This document shows positions 51,633 to 58,787 of a DNA stretch of 64,000 nt, piece after piece. Below the pieces are notes generated by a model, which had not been told where the DNA came from, did not search any database, and saw only the letters and a list, made by a program, of their open reading frames with translations. Every line of letters begins with the position of its first letter. Position 1 is the first letter of the stretch. This stretch comes from Nocardiopsis sp. CNT312 (GTDB lineage: Bacteria; Actinomycetota; Actinomycetes; Streptosporangiales; Streptosporangiaceae): assembly GCF_000515115.1 (NCBI RefSeq), contig NZ_AZXF01000017.1, forward strand, positions 187-64,186, written 5' to 3'. Position numbers and translations under genes: made by a program.

Positions 51633-51659
51633 CCGGGGGCCGCACGGTGCGGCCCCCGG
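51633..51659 (-). terminator. Hairpin upstream of traSA
   Basis: A perfect 11-bp G+C stem (51633-51643 with 51649-51659) with loop ACGGT lies between the 122-aa gene and traSA. It may lower read-through into traSA. Confidence 0.7.
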
Positions 51660-51670
51660 ATCAGTGGTGG

Positions 51671-52039
51671 TCAGGACTCCAGGTCGATGGTCTTGCGGCG
51701 CTTCTTGGGCTTGATCAGGTGCTCGAAGTGCTTGACCATCGACCCCCACGTGCGGACGGCCTCGATTCCGACAGTCCTCTGGGCCTCGGCGGACCGGCGC
51801 AGGTGGCGGGCGATGCTGCGGGCCTTGCGGCGCACCGCCATGTGGGACTCGCCGTCGGCGGGCGGGAGGTCCTTGAGCGAGGCCTCCAGCTCCTGGGCGG
51901 AGTACTCCAGCTCCATGGCCAGGGCGCGGGACAGACGGCGGACACGCTCGGTGTACTTGCGGATGTCGCTGCCGGTCTCGAACTCGATCCCTTCCAACTC
52001 GGTGATGATCTGCTGGGCGTAGCGGGACTCAGCGCTCAT
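51671..52039 (-). CDS. AICE accessory protein, helical
   Basis: This 122-aa protein begins MSAESRYAQQIITELEGIEF and is predicted to be largely alpha-helical, with a basic C-terminus (LIKPKKRRKTIDLES). It resembles small TraA-like or Spd proteins that accompany translocase genes by position only. Its start overlaps the 88-aa gene by 11 bp, and traSA follows in the same direction. The function is unknown. Confidence 0.75.
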   Translation of the reverse strand: MSAESRYAQQIITELEGIEFETGSDIRKYTERVRRLSRALAMELEYSAQELEASLKDLPPADGESHMAVRRKARSIARHLRRSAEAQRTVGIEAVRTWGSMVKHFEHLIKPKKRRKTIDLES

Positions 52040-52295
52040 GGGTCTCCTCGGTCTCGTTGGTCGGGCGGTTGATGACGACGGCGATGACGCCCCTTCCGGG
52101 GCCGTAGCGGCGCACGTGGGCGGTGTGCAGGTGTGCCCGCCAGGTCTGTCCGAGCCAGGTGGCCAGTTCGGCCCCCCAGACGCGGACGGGGCGGATGTCC
52201 AGGCACGCGGCGACGTAGGAGTCCACGTGTGCGAGCAGGTGGTCAGTGAAGGCGAGGGCAGCCGACAGACGGACCCTCCAGAGGGCGCGGGCCAT
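52029..52295 (-). CDS. AICE hypothetical protein (88 aa)
   Basis: It begins MARALWRVRLSAALAFTDHL and contains VRVWGAELATWLGQTWRAHL and RGVIAVVINRPTNE. No domain is recognised. It is coupled by an ATGA overlap to spdB upstream and by 11 bp to the 122-aa gene downstream, so it belongs to the transfer operon. Confidence 0.75.
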   Translation of the reverse strand: MARALWRVRLSAALAFTDHLLAHVDSYVAACLDIRPVRVWGAELATWLGQTWRAHLHTAHVRRYGPGRGVIAVVINRPTNETEETHER

Positions 52296-53497
52296 CAGAC
52301 GCCCCCGTCCTCGATCTCGCGGCGCAGGCGGCGAACCGTGGACTCACCCAGACGGAGCGCTTCGGCGATCTCGCCCGTCTGAGCGCCCGGGTGAGCGCGG
52401 AGGTACTCAGCGATCCTCCGGACGCGCTGCCGCTTCTCCAAGCGCTGCCGCTCCTGCGCGGTCAGCACCCGCTCGGACGCTTCGTTCTCCCCGTGTGAGC
52501 GGAACCGCTCAGACGGCCGCTCAGGGTGGTTGACCTGTGCAGAGTCGGTGTCGTCGCCGTTGTCATCGGGGGCGGTGCTCCCGTGTGAGCGGGTCTGGTC
52601 GTCCTCGGATGAGCGGACCCGCTCAGACGGCCGCCCGTGTGAGCGGTTGCGCTCACGGAGGTAGTCGGCAGCCTCCTCCGCGAGCTCCTCCCCGACGACC
52701 TCCAGGGCCTGTCCGGCGGTGTGGTGCTGGGTCAACTCCCCATGGGGAGGGTCGTCGACCGGGGTCGCCGTGGTGGTGATCCGGCCCATGGTGGTGGCGA
52801 TGGCGTCGGCGGAGGTGACCGCAGTCAGGTACGCGAACGCGCTGAACGCGGCGGCCCCCAGACTGCACACGGCACCGACTGGCCCGGACCCGAGGGCGGA
52901 CCCGAAGATGCTGACCATGAGCGGAGCCGCGATGAGCGCGATCAGAGCGGCGCGGCGGCCACCCGTCGGAAACGCACCCGAGCGGGCGAGCAGTCCAGCC
53001 CAGATGATCGCGGAGGTGGACATCCCGGTCAGGGCGACCTCTCCGAGGTAGCCGATCCCGGTCGGGGCGGTCAGATGGTAGGCGGACACAGCCGCCTCCA
53101 GCCCGATCGCGGACCCGACCGAGAGCACGATGGAGGCTCCCAGCGACAGGGCAGCGAACCGGCCCCGGTTCCGCACCAGGGCCAGAACCGTGTACGCCGG
53201 GTCGGTCGCGGCACGGGCCGCGTCCACGGCCTGAGCCGCCCGGATCGCCTCCTCCGCGCGGCGGTCGGTCTCACGCTCAGAGCGCAGCACCCGGCGGTGC
53301 TCCAACTCCAGGCGGGTGCTCAGCCGTTCGGCCGCCAACGCGTCGGCCTTACCCCGGGTGGCGGGGTTGAGCCGCGGGTCGGACAGCAAGTCCTGTCGCG
53401 GGATGCTCGCGAGGGCCTGAGCCTGCCGGACCTGTTCCTGGAGGGCAGTGACCACGTCGCGGGTCTGGGTCTTCTTGGTCTTACGGCGGAGGTTCAT
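52295..53497 (-). CDS. spdB: SpdB-type spread protein with DUF2637-like membrane domain
   Basis: This 400-aa protein from ATG 53497 has a charged N-terminus and a membrane domain of about four helices (residues about 118-235: FAALSLGASIVLSVGSAIGL; LTGMSTSAIIWAGLLARSGA). A hydrophilic segment rich in Ser, Arg and Glu follows, and the C-terminus is a winged/HTH region (EYLRAHPGAQTGEIAEALRL, then GESTVRRLRREIE). SpdB proteins spread the element through the recipient mycelium. The hydrophilic segment is encoded by repeats of TGAGCGG. Confidence 0.85.
   Translation of the reverse strand: MNLRRKTKKTQTRDVVTALQEQVRQAQALASIPRQDLLSDPRLNPATRGKADALAAERLSTRLELEHRRVLRSERETDRRAEEAIRAAQAVDAARAATDPAYTVLALVRNRGRFAALSLGASIVLSVGSAIGLEAAVSAYHLTAPTGIGYLGEVALTGMSTSAIIWAGLLARSGAFPTGGRRAALIALIAAPLMVSIFGSALGSGPVGAVCSLGAAAFSAFAYLTAVTSADAIATTMGRITTTATPVDDPPHGELTQHHTAGQALEVVGEELAEEAADYLRERNRSHGRPSERVRSSEDDQTRSHGSTAPDDNGDDTDSAQVNHPERPSERFRSHGENEASERVLTAQERQRLEKRQRVRRIAEYLRAHPGAQTGEIAEALRLGESTVRRLRREIEDGGV
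52495..52646. repeat. TGAGCGG repeat cluster within spdB
   Basis: TGAGCGG occurs at 52495, 52585, 52609 and 52639 on the plus strand, and its complement CCGCTCA at 52505, 52518 and 52619. Two copies of CCGCTCAGACGGCCGC (52505-52520, 52619-52634) are included. The repeats encode RSHG and RPSER units but are more conserved than the protein needs. Confidence 0.6.
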
Positions 53498-53631
53498 CGG
53501 CGGTCTCCCAGCTTGGAGAGGCGGCGGATGGTGTCGAGGTCGGCACGGCGGTCGGGCCACAGGCCACCAGTGAGGAACCACACGACGGCTCCCACCAGCA
53601 GCAGGGCGAACAGGGAGATCAGAACGGCCAT
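53494..53631 (-). CDS. Small AICE membrane protein (45 aa)
   Basis: The frame starts MAVLISLFALLLVGAVVWFL (ATG 53631, after AGGAGG) and ends with a basic tail, DTIRRLSKLGDRR. It has a single membrane segment. Its TGA overlaps the ATG of spdB and its ATG overlaps the stop of the 57-aa gene, so it is part of the coupled spread operon. Confidence 0.8.
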   Translation of the reverse strand: MAVLISLFALLLVGAVVWFLTGGLWPDRRADLDTIRRLSKLGDRR

Positions 53632-53804
53632 CAGGAGCGCCTCCTCCTGCGAGAGGTCTGGCTGAACACCAGGCGGGTACGGCCCCAGCGGCGGGCGGTG
53701 CGCTTGACCTTGCGGACAAGCTCAGCGACCTTCAGCAGAGCCAGAACGGTGATGACGGCGACGGTGGCGCCGAAGACGAGTCCGGCGAGGAGGTCCTCAG
53801 ACAT
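53631..53804 (-). CDS. Small AICE membrane protein (57 aa)
   Basis: MSEDLLAGLVFGATVAVITV begins the frame, followed by one membrane helix and a very basic C-terminus (RKVKRTARRW...SRRRRRS). It is coupled by overlapping stop and start codons to the 45-aa gene downstream. It is probably a Spd-type protein. Confidence 0.8.
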   Translation of the reverse strand: MSEDLLAGLVFGATVAVITVLALLKVAELVRKVKRTARRWGRTRLVFSQTSRRRRRS

Positions 53805-54015
53805 CGCGGCCTCCCTTCTCAGAGGAGGGGAAGACGTAGCCCAGGACGGACTTGACGGTCATCAGCGCGGCAATGGCAGCGATGACCAGAAGCGCCCACG
53901 AGGGGTCAGGGTCGGTCAGGTAGGTCCACAGCGCCCACGTCCCCAGCACGAACAGCAGAATGTCCAGGCCAGCGGTGATCCAGGCGCCCATGCGGACGAC
54001 GTCGTGGGGGGTCAT
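53797..54015 (-). CDS. Small AICE membrane protein (72 aa)
   Basis: This starts MTPHDVVRMGAWITAGLDIL and has two hydrophobic segments (LDILLFVLGTWALWTYL; WALLVIAAIAALMTVKSVLG). It overlaps the 57-aa gene by 8 bp and the 116-aa gene by 4 bp. The pattern of several one- or two-helix proteins before spdB is typical of AICE spread regions. Confidence 0.8.
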   Translation of the reverse strand: MTPHDVVRMGAWITAGLDILLFVLGTWALWTYLTDPDPSWALLVIAAIAALMTVKSVLGYVFPSSEKGGRDV

Positions 54016-54362
54016 CGGTCCGACTCCGAACGCTCGGTGTCGTCGGTGATCTGGCACAGGCACGAGATCCGCACCCCGGTGCCGTTCCAGTCGTAGGCGT
54101 AGACCGAGGCCACCTTGTCGTCCCAGCCGTTGACCTTGGCGTCGAAGGTCCGGGAGACATCGGTGATGAGCTGGCGACGCTCCTTGGCGGTGCTGTGGTC
54201 GTGGCTCATCCACAGGTCGACGCTGGGGCCGTTGATGTGGTCGGTGGAGACCGTCAGCTCCGGGTAGTCGCCGGAGAGCTGACCGACGATCACCGAGGCG
54301 ATCGTGAGCAGCTCGGGCGCGGTCATACGTGGGGGCGTGGTCGTGGTGAGGTCGGCGGTCAT
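54012..54362 (-). CDS. AICE hypothetical protein (116 aa)
   Basis: It begins MTADLTTTTPPRMTAPELLT and is soluble, with DHINGPSVDLWMSHDHSTAK and VNGWDDKVASVYAYDWNGTG. No domain is recognised. The start lies 1 bp after the stop of the whiB-like gene, so translation is probably coupled. Confidence 0.7.
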   Translation of the reverse strand: MTADLTTTTPPRMTAPELLTIASVIVGQLSGDYPELTVSTDHINGPSVDLWMSHDHSTAKERRQLITDVSRTFDAKVNGWDDKVASVYAYDWNGTGVRISCLCQITDDTERSESDR

Positions 54363-54363
54363 G

Positions 54364-54666
54364 TCAGGCCACCTCTCGCAGGTAGTCGCCCATGTCGGTC
54401 AGCTCGTTGGCGATGTATCCGGCCCACACCCCGGCGGCGGGGGACTCGCGCAGGGCCAGCTCCAGGCACAGGGCCCGGGCGGGGCAGGACTCGCACAGCG
54501 TCCGGGCGGCGTTCTCCCGCAGCTCCTTGGCGGCGGGCTTCTCGCCGAACAGGTCGGTGGTGTCGGGCTCGAAGAACAGCTCCGGCCGTGCGGCGCACGG
54601 GAGCGTGTGTTCGGCCAGACCGGCGCGGAGTCGCGCCGTGGTCTGGGACTTCGGGTCGGGGCTCAC
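54364..54666 (-). CDS. WhiB-family iron-sulfur regulator-like protein of the AICE
   Basis: This 100-aa protein from GTG 54666 (after GAGGAGG) has the WhiB cysteines: Cys24 (LPCAARPELFF), Cys58, Cys61 and Cys67 (RTLCESCPARALCLELAL), followed by AGVWAGYI, a variant of the GVWGG turn. WhiB proteins hold a 4Fe-4S cluster and act with sigma factors. It leads the spread operon, with one copy of the conserved hairpin upstream of its start. Confidence 0.9.
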   Translation of the reverse strand: MSPDPKSQTTARLRAGLAEHTLPCAARPELFFEPDTTDLFGEKPAAKELRENAARTLCESCPARALCLELALRESPAAGVWAGYIANELTDMGDYLREVA

Positions 54667-54690
54667 AGAACCTCCTCGGATCGGAAGCGA

Positions 54691-54732
54691 AGCCCGGTTC
54701 CTGCTGGCGGCTATGAAGCAGGGACTTGGGCT
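54691..54732 (-). ncRNA. Conserved AICE hairpin, copy 3 (ahead of the whiB-like gene)
   Basis: An outer stem AGCCC (54691-54695) with GGGCT (54728-54732) and an inner stem CCTGCT (54700-54705) with AGCAGG (54717-54722) hold the loop GGCGGCTATGA. That loop shares GGCGGCTATG with copies 1 and 2, while the stem sequences are unrelated. This is more divergent than the other two. Confidence 0.55.
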
Positions 54733-54754
54733 GATGCGTCTTCGACAGTACGGA

Positions 54755-54861
54755 CTTATGTCATAAGCGTCAAGACATATGCAATAAGTTCTTGCGAGTG
54801 TCATCCCACGAGAGGAGCAGAGCAAGCCGTGCGGCTACCGTGGAGGGACCACACATATGTC
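54755..54861. promoter_or_regulatory. Operator region for the KorSA-type repressor
   Basis: CTTATG-T-CATAAG (54755-54767) is a perfect 13-bp palindrome. GACATATG (54774-54781) and CATATGTC (54854-54861) are inverted copies of a related motif, the latter overlapping the korSA start. They lie between the divergent whiB-like and korSA genes, as expected for the repressor that silences transfer functions. Confidence 0.65.
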
Positions 54862-55648
54862 AGAAGACGGAGGCCAGATGAGCAGCCTCGAACCGCCGAA
54901 GGCGCGGTACAAGCAGGTGGCGGACCTGTTGCGCGACGCCATCAAGCGCGGGGACTACCCGGCGGGTTCTTCGCTGCCCAGCCAGCCCGAGCTAGCCCGC
55001 GAGTACGACCTGAACCAGAGTTCGATCAGCCGCGCCATGGCCATGCTCCGCGCCGAAGGGTTGATCCGCACGGAGCACGGCAAGGGTTCCGTCGTCTTGG
55101 AGGTGCCCACGGTCAAGCGCGTCCGGCGCATCGACCGGGACTACCGGACCCGCCCCACTGGCAGCAGCTTCGCGGAGGAGTTGACCAAGGCGGGACGCAC
55201 CTCGCGCACGGAGCTGGTCGTCTGCGACGCCGTTGACGCGCACGCCGACATCGCGGAAGTCCTCCGGCTGGACGAATCCGAGCAGGCGCTACTGCGCAAG
55301 CGTCACATGTACGCGGAGGACAAGCCGGTGCAGATCGCAGCCTCCTATATCCCGATGAGCGTGGCCGGAAGCGTTGACATCGCCATGCCGGACACCGGCC
55401 CCAGTGGCATGTACGCCCGGATCGCGGATCGAGGGTTCGGGCCGGTGCGGTTCACCGAGGACATCGAAGTCCGCGGAGCCAAACAGGATGAGGCTGACTT
55501 CCTGAACATCACACTTGGACAACCGGTGTTCGCCATCCTCCGTACCGCCTTCGACAAGGATGACCGGCCAGTAGAGACCTGCCTGAACGTCTTGGCAGCC
55601 CTCCAGTGGAAGCTGACCTACGCATGGGAACAGGACGTGAAGTCATGA
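54857..55648 (+). CDS. korSA: KorSA-type GntR (HutC subfamily) repressor
   Basis: This protein of about 263 aa may start at ATG 54857 or at the internal ATG 54887 (MSSLEPPKARYKQVADLLRD). It has the GntR winged helix with YKQVADLLRDAIKRGDYPAG, SLPSQPELAREYDLNQSSIS and LIRTEHGKGSVVLEV, followed by a UTRA domain. It occupies the place of pSAM2 KorSA, which represses pra and keeps the element integrated. It overlaps the Nudix gene by 4 bp. Confidence 0.9.
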   Translation: MSEDGGQMSSLEPPKARYKQVADLLRDAIKRGDYPAGSSLPSQPELAREYDLNQSSISRAMAMLRAEGLIRTEHGKGSVVLEVPTVKRVRRIDRDYRTRPTGSSFAEELTKAGRTSRTELVVCDAVDAHADIAEVLRLDESEQALLRKRHMYAEDKPVQIAASYIPMSVAGSVDIAMPDTGPSGMYARIADRGFGPVRFTEDIEVRGAKQDEADFLNITLGQPVFAILRTAFDKDDRPVETCLNVLAALQWKLTYAWEQDVKS

Positions 55649-56085
55649 CCAAGGAAATGCCACGGCACAGTGTCAGCGTGACAGGTGTGGTGGTTCGGCC
55701 CGAGGACGGCAAGGTCCTTGTCATCAAACGGGCCGACGATGGCCGCTGGGTTCCCCCGGGGGGCGTAATGGAATTGGACGAAACTCCGGAGCAGTGCGTG
55801 GTGCGGGAAGTGCAGGAAGAGACTGGGATCGGGGCCAAACCGATCCGTCTGACTGGGGTCTACAAAAACATGAAACTCGGCGTGGTCTCTCTGGTTTTCC
55901 TGTGCGAACCCGTCGGCGGTGTTCTACGCACAAGCGACGAATCAACCGTTGCCACCTGGTTGACGCCAGAGGATGCTGTCGCACGCTGCCCCGAAGCCCG
56001 AGGCGTCCGCATATCCGACGCCCTATCTGGAGAGGCACCCCACGTTCGCGTTCACGATGGAACATCAGTTATCTACGAACATTAA
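55645..56085 (+). CDS. Nudix hydrolase of the AICE
   Basis: This 146-aa protein from ATG 55645 has a complete Nudix box: Gly40-x5-Glu46-x7-Arg54-Glu55-Val56-x-Glu58-Glu59-x-Gly61 (around PEQCVVREVQEETGI). It would hydrolyse a nucleoside diphosphate derivative with Mg ions. pSAM2-type elements often carry a Nudix gene in the korSA operon, possibly for signalling or to cleanse nucleotides. It is translationally coupled to korSA. Confidence 0.93.
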   Translation: MTKEMPRHSVSVTGVVVRPEDGKVLVIKRADDGRWVPPGGVMELDETPEQCVVREVQEETGIGAKPIRLTGVYKNMKLGVVSLVFLCEPVGGVLRTSDESTVATWLTPEDAVARCPEARGVRISDALSGEAPHVRVHDGTSVIYEH

Positions 56086-56199
56086 TCCCACAAAGTCAGC
56101 ATCAGCCCAAGTTCTATAGCGGGAGTTCAACGGTTCGCCTGCCTCGACGAACAAAGACAGCGGCAAGAGTAGTGCGGTATACAAAGCACTCTCGCATGA

Positions 56200-56559
56200 T
56201 TAATTTTGCTTCGGGAACATCCTTATATTCACAGGACACCCCTCAAAGGGGCGAATTACCACATCAAAGTGATCCCCATGTGAGATTTGACCAGCCCCCA
56301 TGTCCAGAATCGCACGCGCTACGTGGTGCTGGACAGTGCCGATCTCCACCATATTTCCCGATACCCGCAGTGAGACTGGAGCCCTCCAAAGAAAGGCATT
56401 CCCCTCAGGGCTGAACGACTCAATACTCCCCCCCGGGTGAAGATGAACAGTTTCACTAGCCCAATTCTTAGTTATCACTTCCCCCGAGAGCAGGCGCCCG
56501 ACTTCAATATACTGACGCAAGTCCCTGACATCAAAGTCATAAAGGTCGGGAATTGACAC
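56200..56559 (-). CDS. AICE cargo: 119-aa companion of the nuclease-like protein
   Basis: From GTG 56559 (after GGAGGAGCAG) this encodes 119 aa, beginning MSIPDLYDFDVRDLRQYIEV. It looks mostly beta (NWASETVHLHPGGSIESFSP; FLWRAPVSLRVSGNMVEIGT; HFDVVIRPFEGCPVNIRMFP) and has no domain I recognise. It is AT-rich relative to the backbone and begins 27 bp after the nuclease-like gene, so the two form one operon. It could be a specificity, inhibitor or sensor subunit. Confidence 0.75.
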   Translation of the reverse strand: MSIPDLYDFDVRDLRQYIEVGRLLSGEVITKNWASETVHLHPGGSIESFSPEGNAFLWRAPVSLRVSGNMVEIGTVQHHVARAILDMGAGQISHGDHFDVVIRPFEGCPVNIRMFPKQN

Positions 56560-56586
56560 CTGCTCCTCCGTGTGCTCTTGGATAAT

Positions 56587-57939
56587 TCACAAAGCCTCAA
56601 CAAATTGAAGGACCAGGTTCTCGCCAGTCGCGTGAGAAATTTCCTGGGGAATCAGTATCGCTTGATGGTTAACCGGCCCAAACGGCCGGGCGAACCTTAC
56701 CTTATTTGGGTGCTTCACTTCCGACAGGAGCCTCAGTGGAGCAACGACCAGACTCGGCCACTTACCAGTTATATCAAGCTGCCTAATCGTAAAACTCATA
56801 AATTCTGTCTCAGCATCTACCAATATCTCGACCTCGAAAACTCCATTCTCCTCGATGCCGAAAAATCTACTACCCTTGCCGTCAATGCCGAAGGTTGGCT
56901 TTCCCATATTTACCTTGCATGACTCGAGGACTGTGTCACTACTGTCAAGCACCTGAATCCTGACTTGATGAGACACGCCCTCGTCTTCAGAAGTCCGGCT
57001 AATCGTGATACCAGCCCCCTCCCACAAGCCTCCGCCAATCCCTCCTGGGAGGTCAAACTCAGCACTAGCGGATCCCAGCGGCGCGGAGAAAGGCTTACCG
57101 TATTTTTGAAAGTCGAGAAAGTCTTGCTCCAGCTTGCTCCCTGGGTCGATTGCAAGATTTATCTTGATCGGCGCAGGCCTTTCGTTTAGAGCTTCAGCAA
57201 ACTTGGCGTAGATCTTAACAGTCACAAAGCACCCAGCTTGCCCAGTCTGCTCAACTGCAACAAGGAAAGGCTCATCCGGGATGTAAGGCAAGACTGAATC
57301 TACAGAGAATCCATATCGAAAATGCGGGTCTGACTTATTTAGCATCCTCCCCAGAGACTCCAGCGTTCCAATCACTTCCCCTGGACTGATCCCAGGATAC
57401 TCACCTTCGGAACCTTCAGAAGCAGCATTGTTAATCTTCATGCTAGTTCGAAGAAGCGCAGTAAGTTCCGCAACCCTGTGTTCAAGTCGCCTACCATCAT
57501 TGTGAATATAGTAATCAATAACTTCAGGGTACTTCGCCGCCCAGGAATCAAGGTGGCCCAATCCTCTCCATTCGCAATTCACAAGCTCCTCTTTAGTCAT
57601 CTCCTGAAGCCATTTCTCGTCCTTATTCATAGGGAGAATAGGTGCAACAACATACCAGTTCTCAAGCTTTATTTTCTCGCTTCCAGTGAACTCAACTACC
57701 CTTGTGAAGGATCGTTTTATTTGACTCCTTCGATCGCTATCTATATTCCCCGAGAAAGCCTTTACTTGATATACATCGATTACGCCCCTGCGGCCTTCCG
57801 AAGGAACGAATACATCGATCCCCCCGTCTCCCTGCTGGGGCTTGATCCTCTGAGCCCTAGGATTATCCAGGCAAATAAAGATACTGACGAGATGCTCGAA
57901 ATCATCCCAATCAATGAGACTCCACTCGACCTTGGTCAT
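56587..57939 (-). CDS. AICE cargo: 450-aa protein with Mrr-like PD-(D/E)XK nuclease domain
   Basis: The ATG at 57939 follows AAAGGAGGCATTAG. The N-terminal 100 residues carry restriction-endonuclease-like landmarks: WDDFEHLVSIFICL (Glu15), QQGDGGIDVFVPSEG (Asp42) and VIDVYQVKAFSGN (Gln58-x-Lys60), matching the E...D...QxK core of Mrr-type enzymes. A helical region follows (about 110-200). The C-terminal 250 residues look like beta-sandwich repeats with no known match (ITISRTSEDEGVSHQVRIQV; NGVFEVEILVDAETEFMSFT). Codon and base use differ from the element backbone, indicating separate acquisition. The C-terminal role, perhaps target sensing, is unknown. Confidence 0.8.
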   Translation of the reverse strand: MTKVEWSLIDWDDFEHLVSIFICLDNPRAQRIKPQQGDGGIDVFVPSEGRRGVIDVYQVKAFSGNIDSDRRSQIKRSFTRVVEFTGSEKIKLENWYVVAPILPMNKDEKWLQEMTKEELVNCEWRGLGHLDSWAAKYPEVIDYYIHNDGRRLEHRVAELTALLRTSMKINNAASEGSEGEYPGISPGEVIGTLESLGRMLNKSDPHFRYGFSVDSVLPYIPDEPFLVAVEQTGQAGCFVTVKIYAKFAEALNERPAPIKINLAIDPGSKLEQDFLDFQKYGKPFSAPLGSASAEFDLPGGIGGGLWEGAGITISRTSEDEGVSHQVRIQVLDSSDTVLESCKVNMGKPTFGIDGKGSRFFGIEENGVFEVEILVDAETEFMSFTIRQLDITGKWPSLVVAPLRLLSEVKHPNKVRFARPFGPVNHQAILIPQEISHATGENLVLQFVEAL

Positions 57940-57959
57940 CTAATGCCTCCTTTATCAGT

Positions 57960-58496
57960 TTTCTGAGTTTCAACTGCCCTCTATCCATGGGGTTACTGAT
58001 CATCCCATGTACTAGCTCGTTGCGCCGCAGAACCTACAGAACCTTCAGAACTAGCGTTGGTGCAGTTCGCAGCATCTCTCCACGGAACCGCAGAACGCCG
58101 AGAAACCTCCGCAGAACCGCAGAACCTCCCGCGCAAGGGGTTCTGCGGGGGTTCTGCGAAGTAGCGCGGTTCTGACTCCCAAGACGTTGACCAGCCAGGA
58201 CAGGAGTTCTGTGGGTTGTGCAGGTTCTGCGGTGGGGTACCGAGGGCTCCCCAAAGGGTGGCACCACAGGATGCACGTGCATGGTCGGAAACCGGACTCT
58301 TGAGGCGGCCTCTGCGGAGCGAACACGGCCACCCGAAGGTATCGCTCAGCCGCTGCTCACAGGCGTTCTGAGGGCCGTCTCGTAGTCTCAGTTTTAGTCT
58401 CATTCACTGCCGTCCGGGGTCGTTCGGAGCAGTCCGCCCTGGAGTCACTTTCCCTGGGCAGCGCGCTGCTGACCGACCCTGAACGCCCGTACGCGG
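57960..58496. other. Non-coding right arm of the AICE with GCAGAAC repeats
   Basis: No credible gene lies in this 540-bp arm. It holds the iteron-like cluster at 58026-58232 and the promoter for the cargo operon at the left end. The final 100 bp approach attR. Confidence 0.5.
58026..58232. repeat. GCAGAACC / GGTTCTGC iteron-like cluster
   Basis: About ten copies of the heptamer GCAGAAC or its complement occur in 205 bp, half in each orientation, including back-to-back pairs (gcagaaccgcagaacct; ggttctgcgggggttctgcg). The two halves form a large dyad. Such arrays bind replication initiators or transposase-like proteins, so this may be the origin of the excised element. Confidence 0.6.
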
Positions 58497-58554
58497 GATT
58501 GGAAATCGTGTTGGGAGCAATCCCTCAGGGGTTCAAATCCCCTATCCTCCGCCA
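58497..58554. repeat. attR: 58-bp tRNA-Ser 3' half (right end of AICE)
   Basis: The sequence is identical to 44856-44913 (attL). It lacks the 5' half of the tRNA and is therefore not a functional tRNA gene. Confidence 0.95.
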
Positions 58555-58558
58555 TGGG

Positions 58559-58590
58559 AGCCCTGATCTGCGACAACGCGGATCAGGGCT
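58559..58590 (+). terminator. Original tRNA-Ser terminator, now outside attR
   Basis: AGCCCTGATC (58559-58568) pairs with GATCAGGGCT (58581-58590), followed by TCTT. Before integration this hairpin would have followed the tRNA-Ser gene directly. Confidence 0.75.
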
Positions 58591-58787
58591 TCTTGCGTGT
58601 CGGCACCCGGTGTGAGGGGTGGGGGCGGGGCATGACGTCGATACGCGACACGCTTCGGCAAGGCCGGACTCACCCGCCCGGGACCGCCGCTGTCGCGATC
58701 ATGCTCAGTCGCGGTGACCCTCTTGACTCCGCAGGGGCCCCCTGGTCTTTTGTAGGGGAATCCTGCCGTTCCGCTAGGAGGTACCTG

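Larger units (their letters stand above)
44856..58554. mobile_element. Integrative and conjugative element (AICE, pSAM2 type) in tRNA-Ser(GGA)
   Basis: The 13.7-kb element is bounded by 58-bp direct repeats of the tRNA 3' half. It carries integrase, excisionase, two replication genes, FtsK-type transfer gene, spread genes, a GntR repressor and a Nudix gene in the canonical AICE order. This implies excision, rolling-circle-like replication and conjugal transfer of double-stranded DNA between mycelia. No backbone gene is visibly broken, so the element may be active. Its variable part is the AT-rich two-gene cargo at 56200-57939. Confidence 0.95.

Noticed and set aside
58027-58403. GCAGAAC array considered as a CRISPR
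   Set aside because: The units are only 7-8 bp, irregularly spaced and in both orientations. There are no uniform spacers and no cas genes.
58497-58554. Second tRNA-Ser gene at the right end of the AICE
   Set aside because: Only the 3' half is present; no acceptor 5' strand or D-arm precedes it, so it is attR and not a tRNA.
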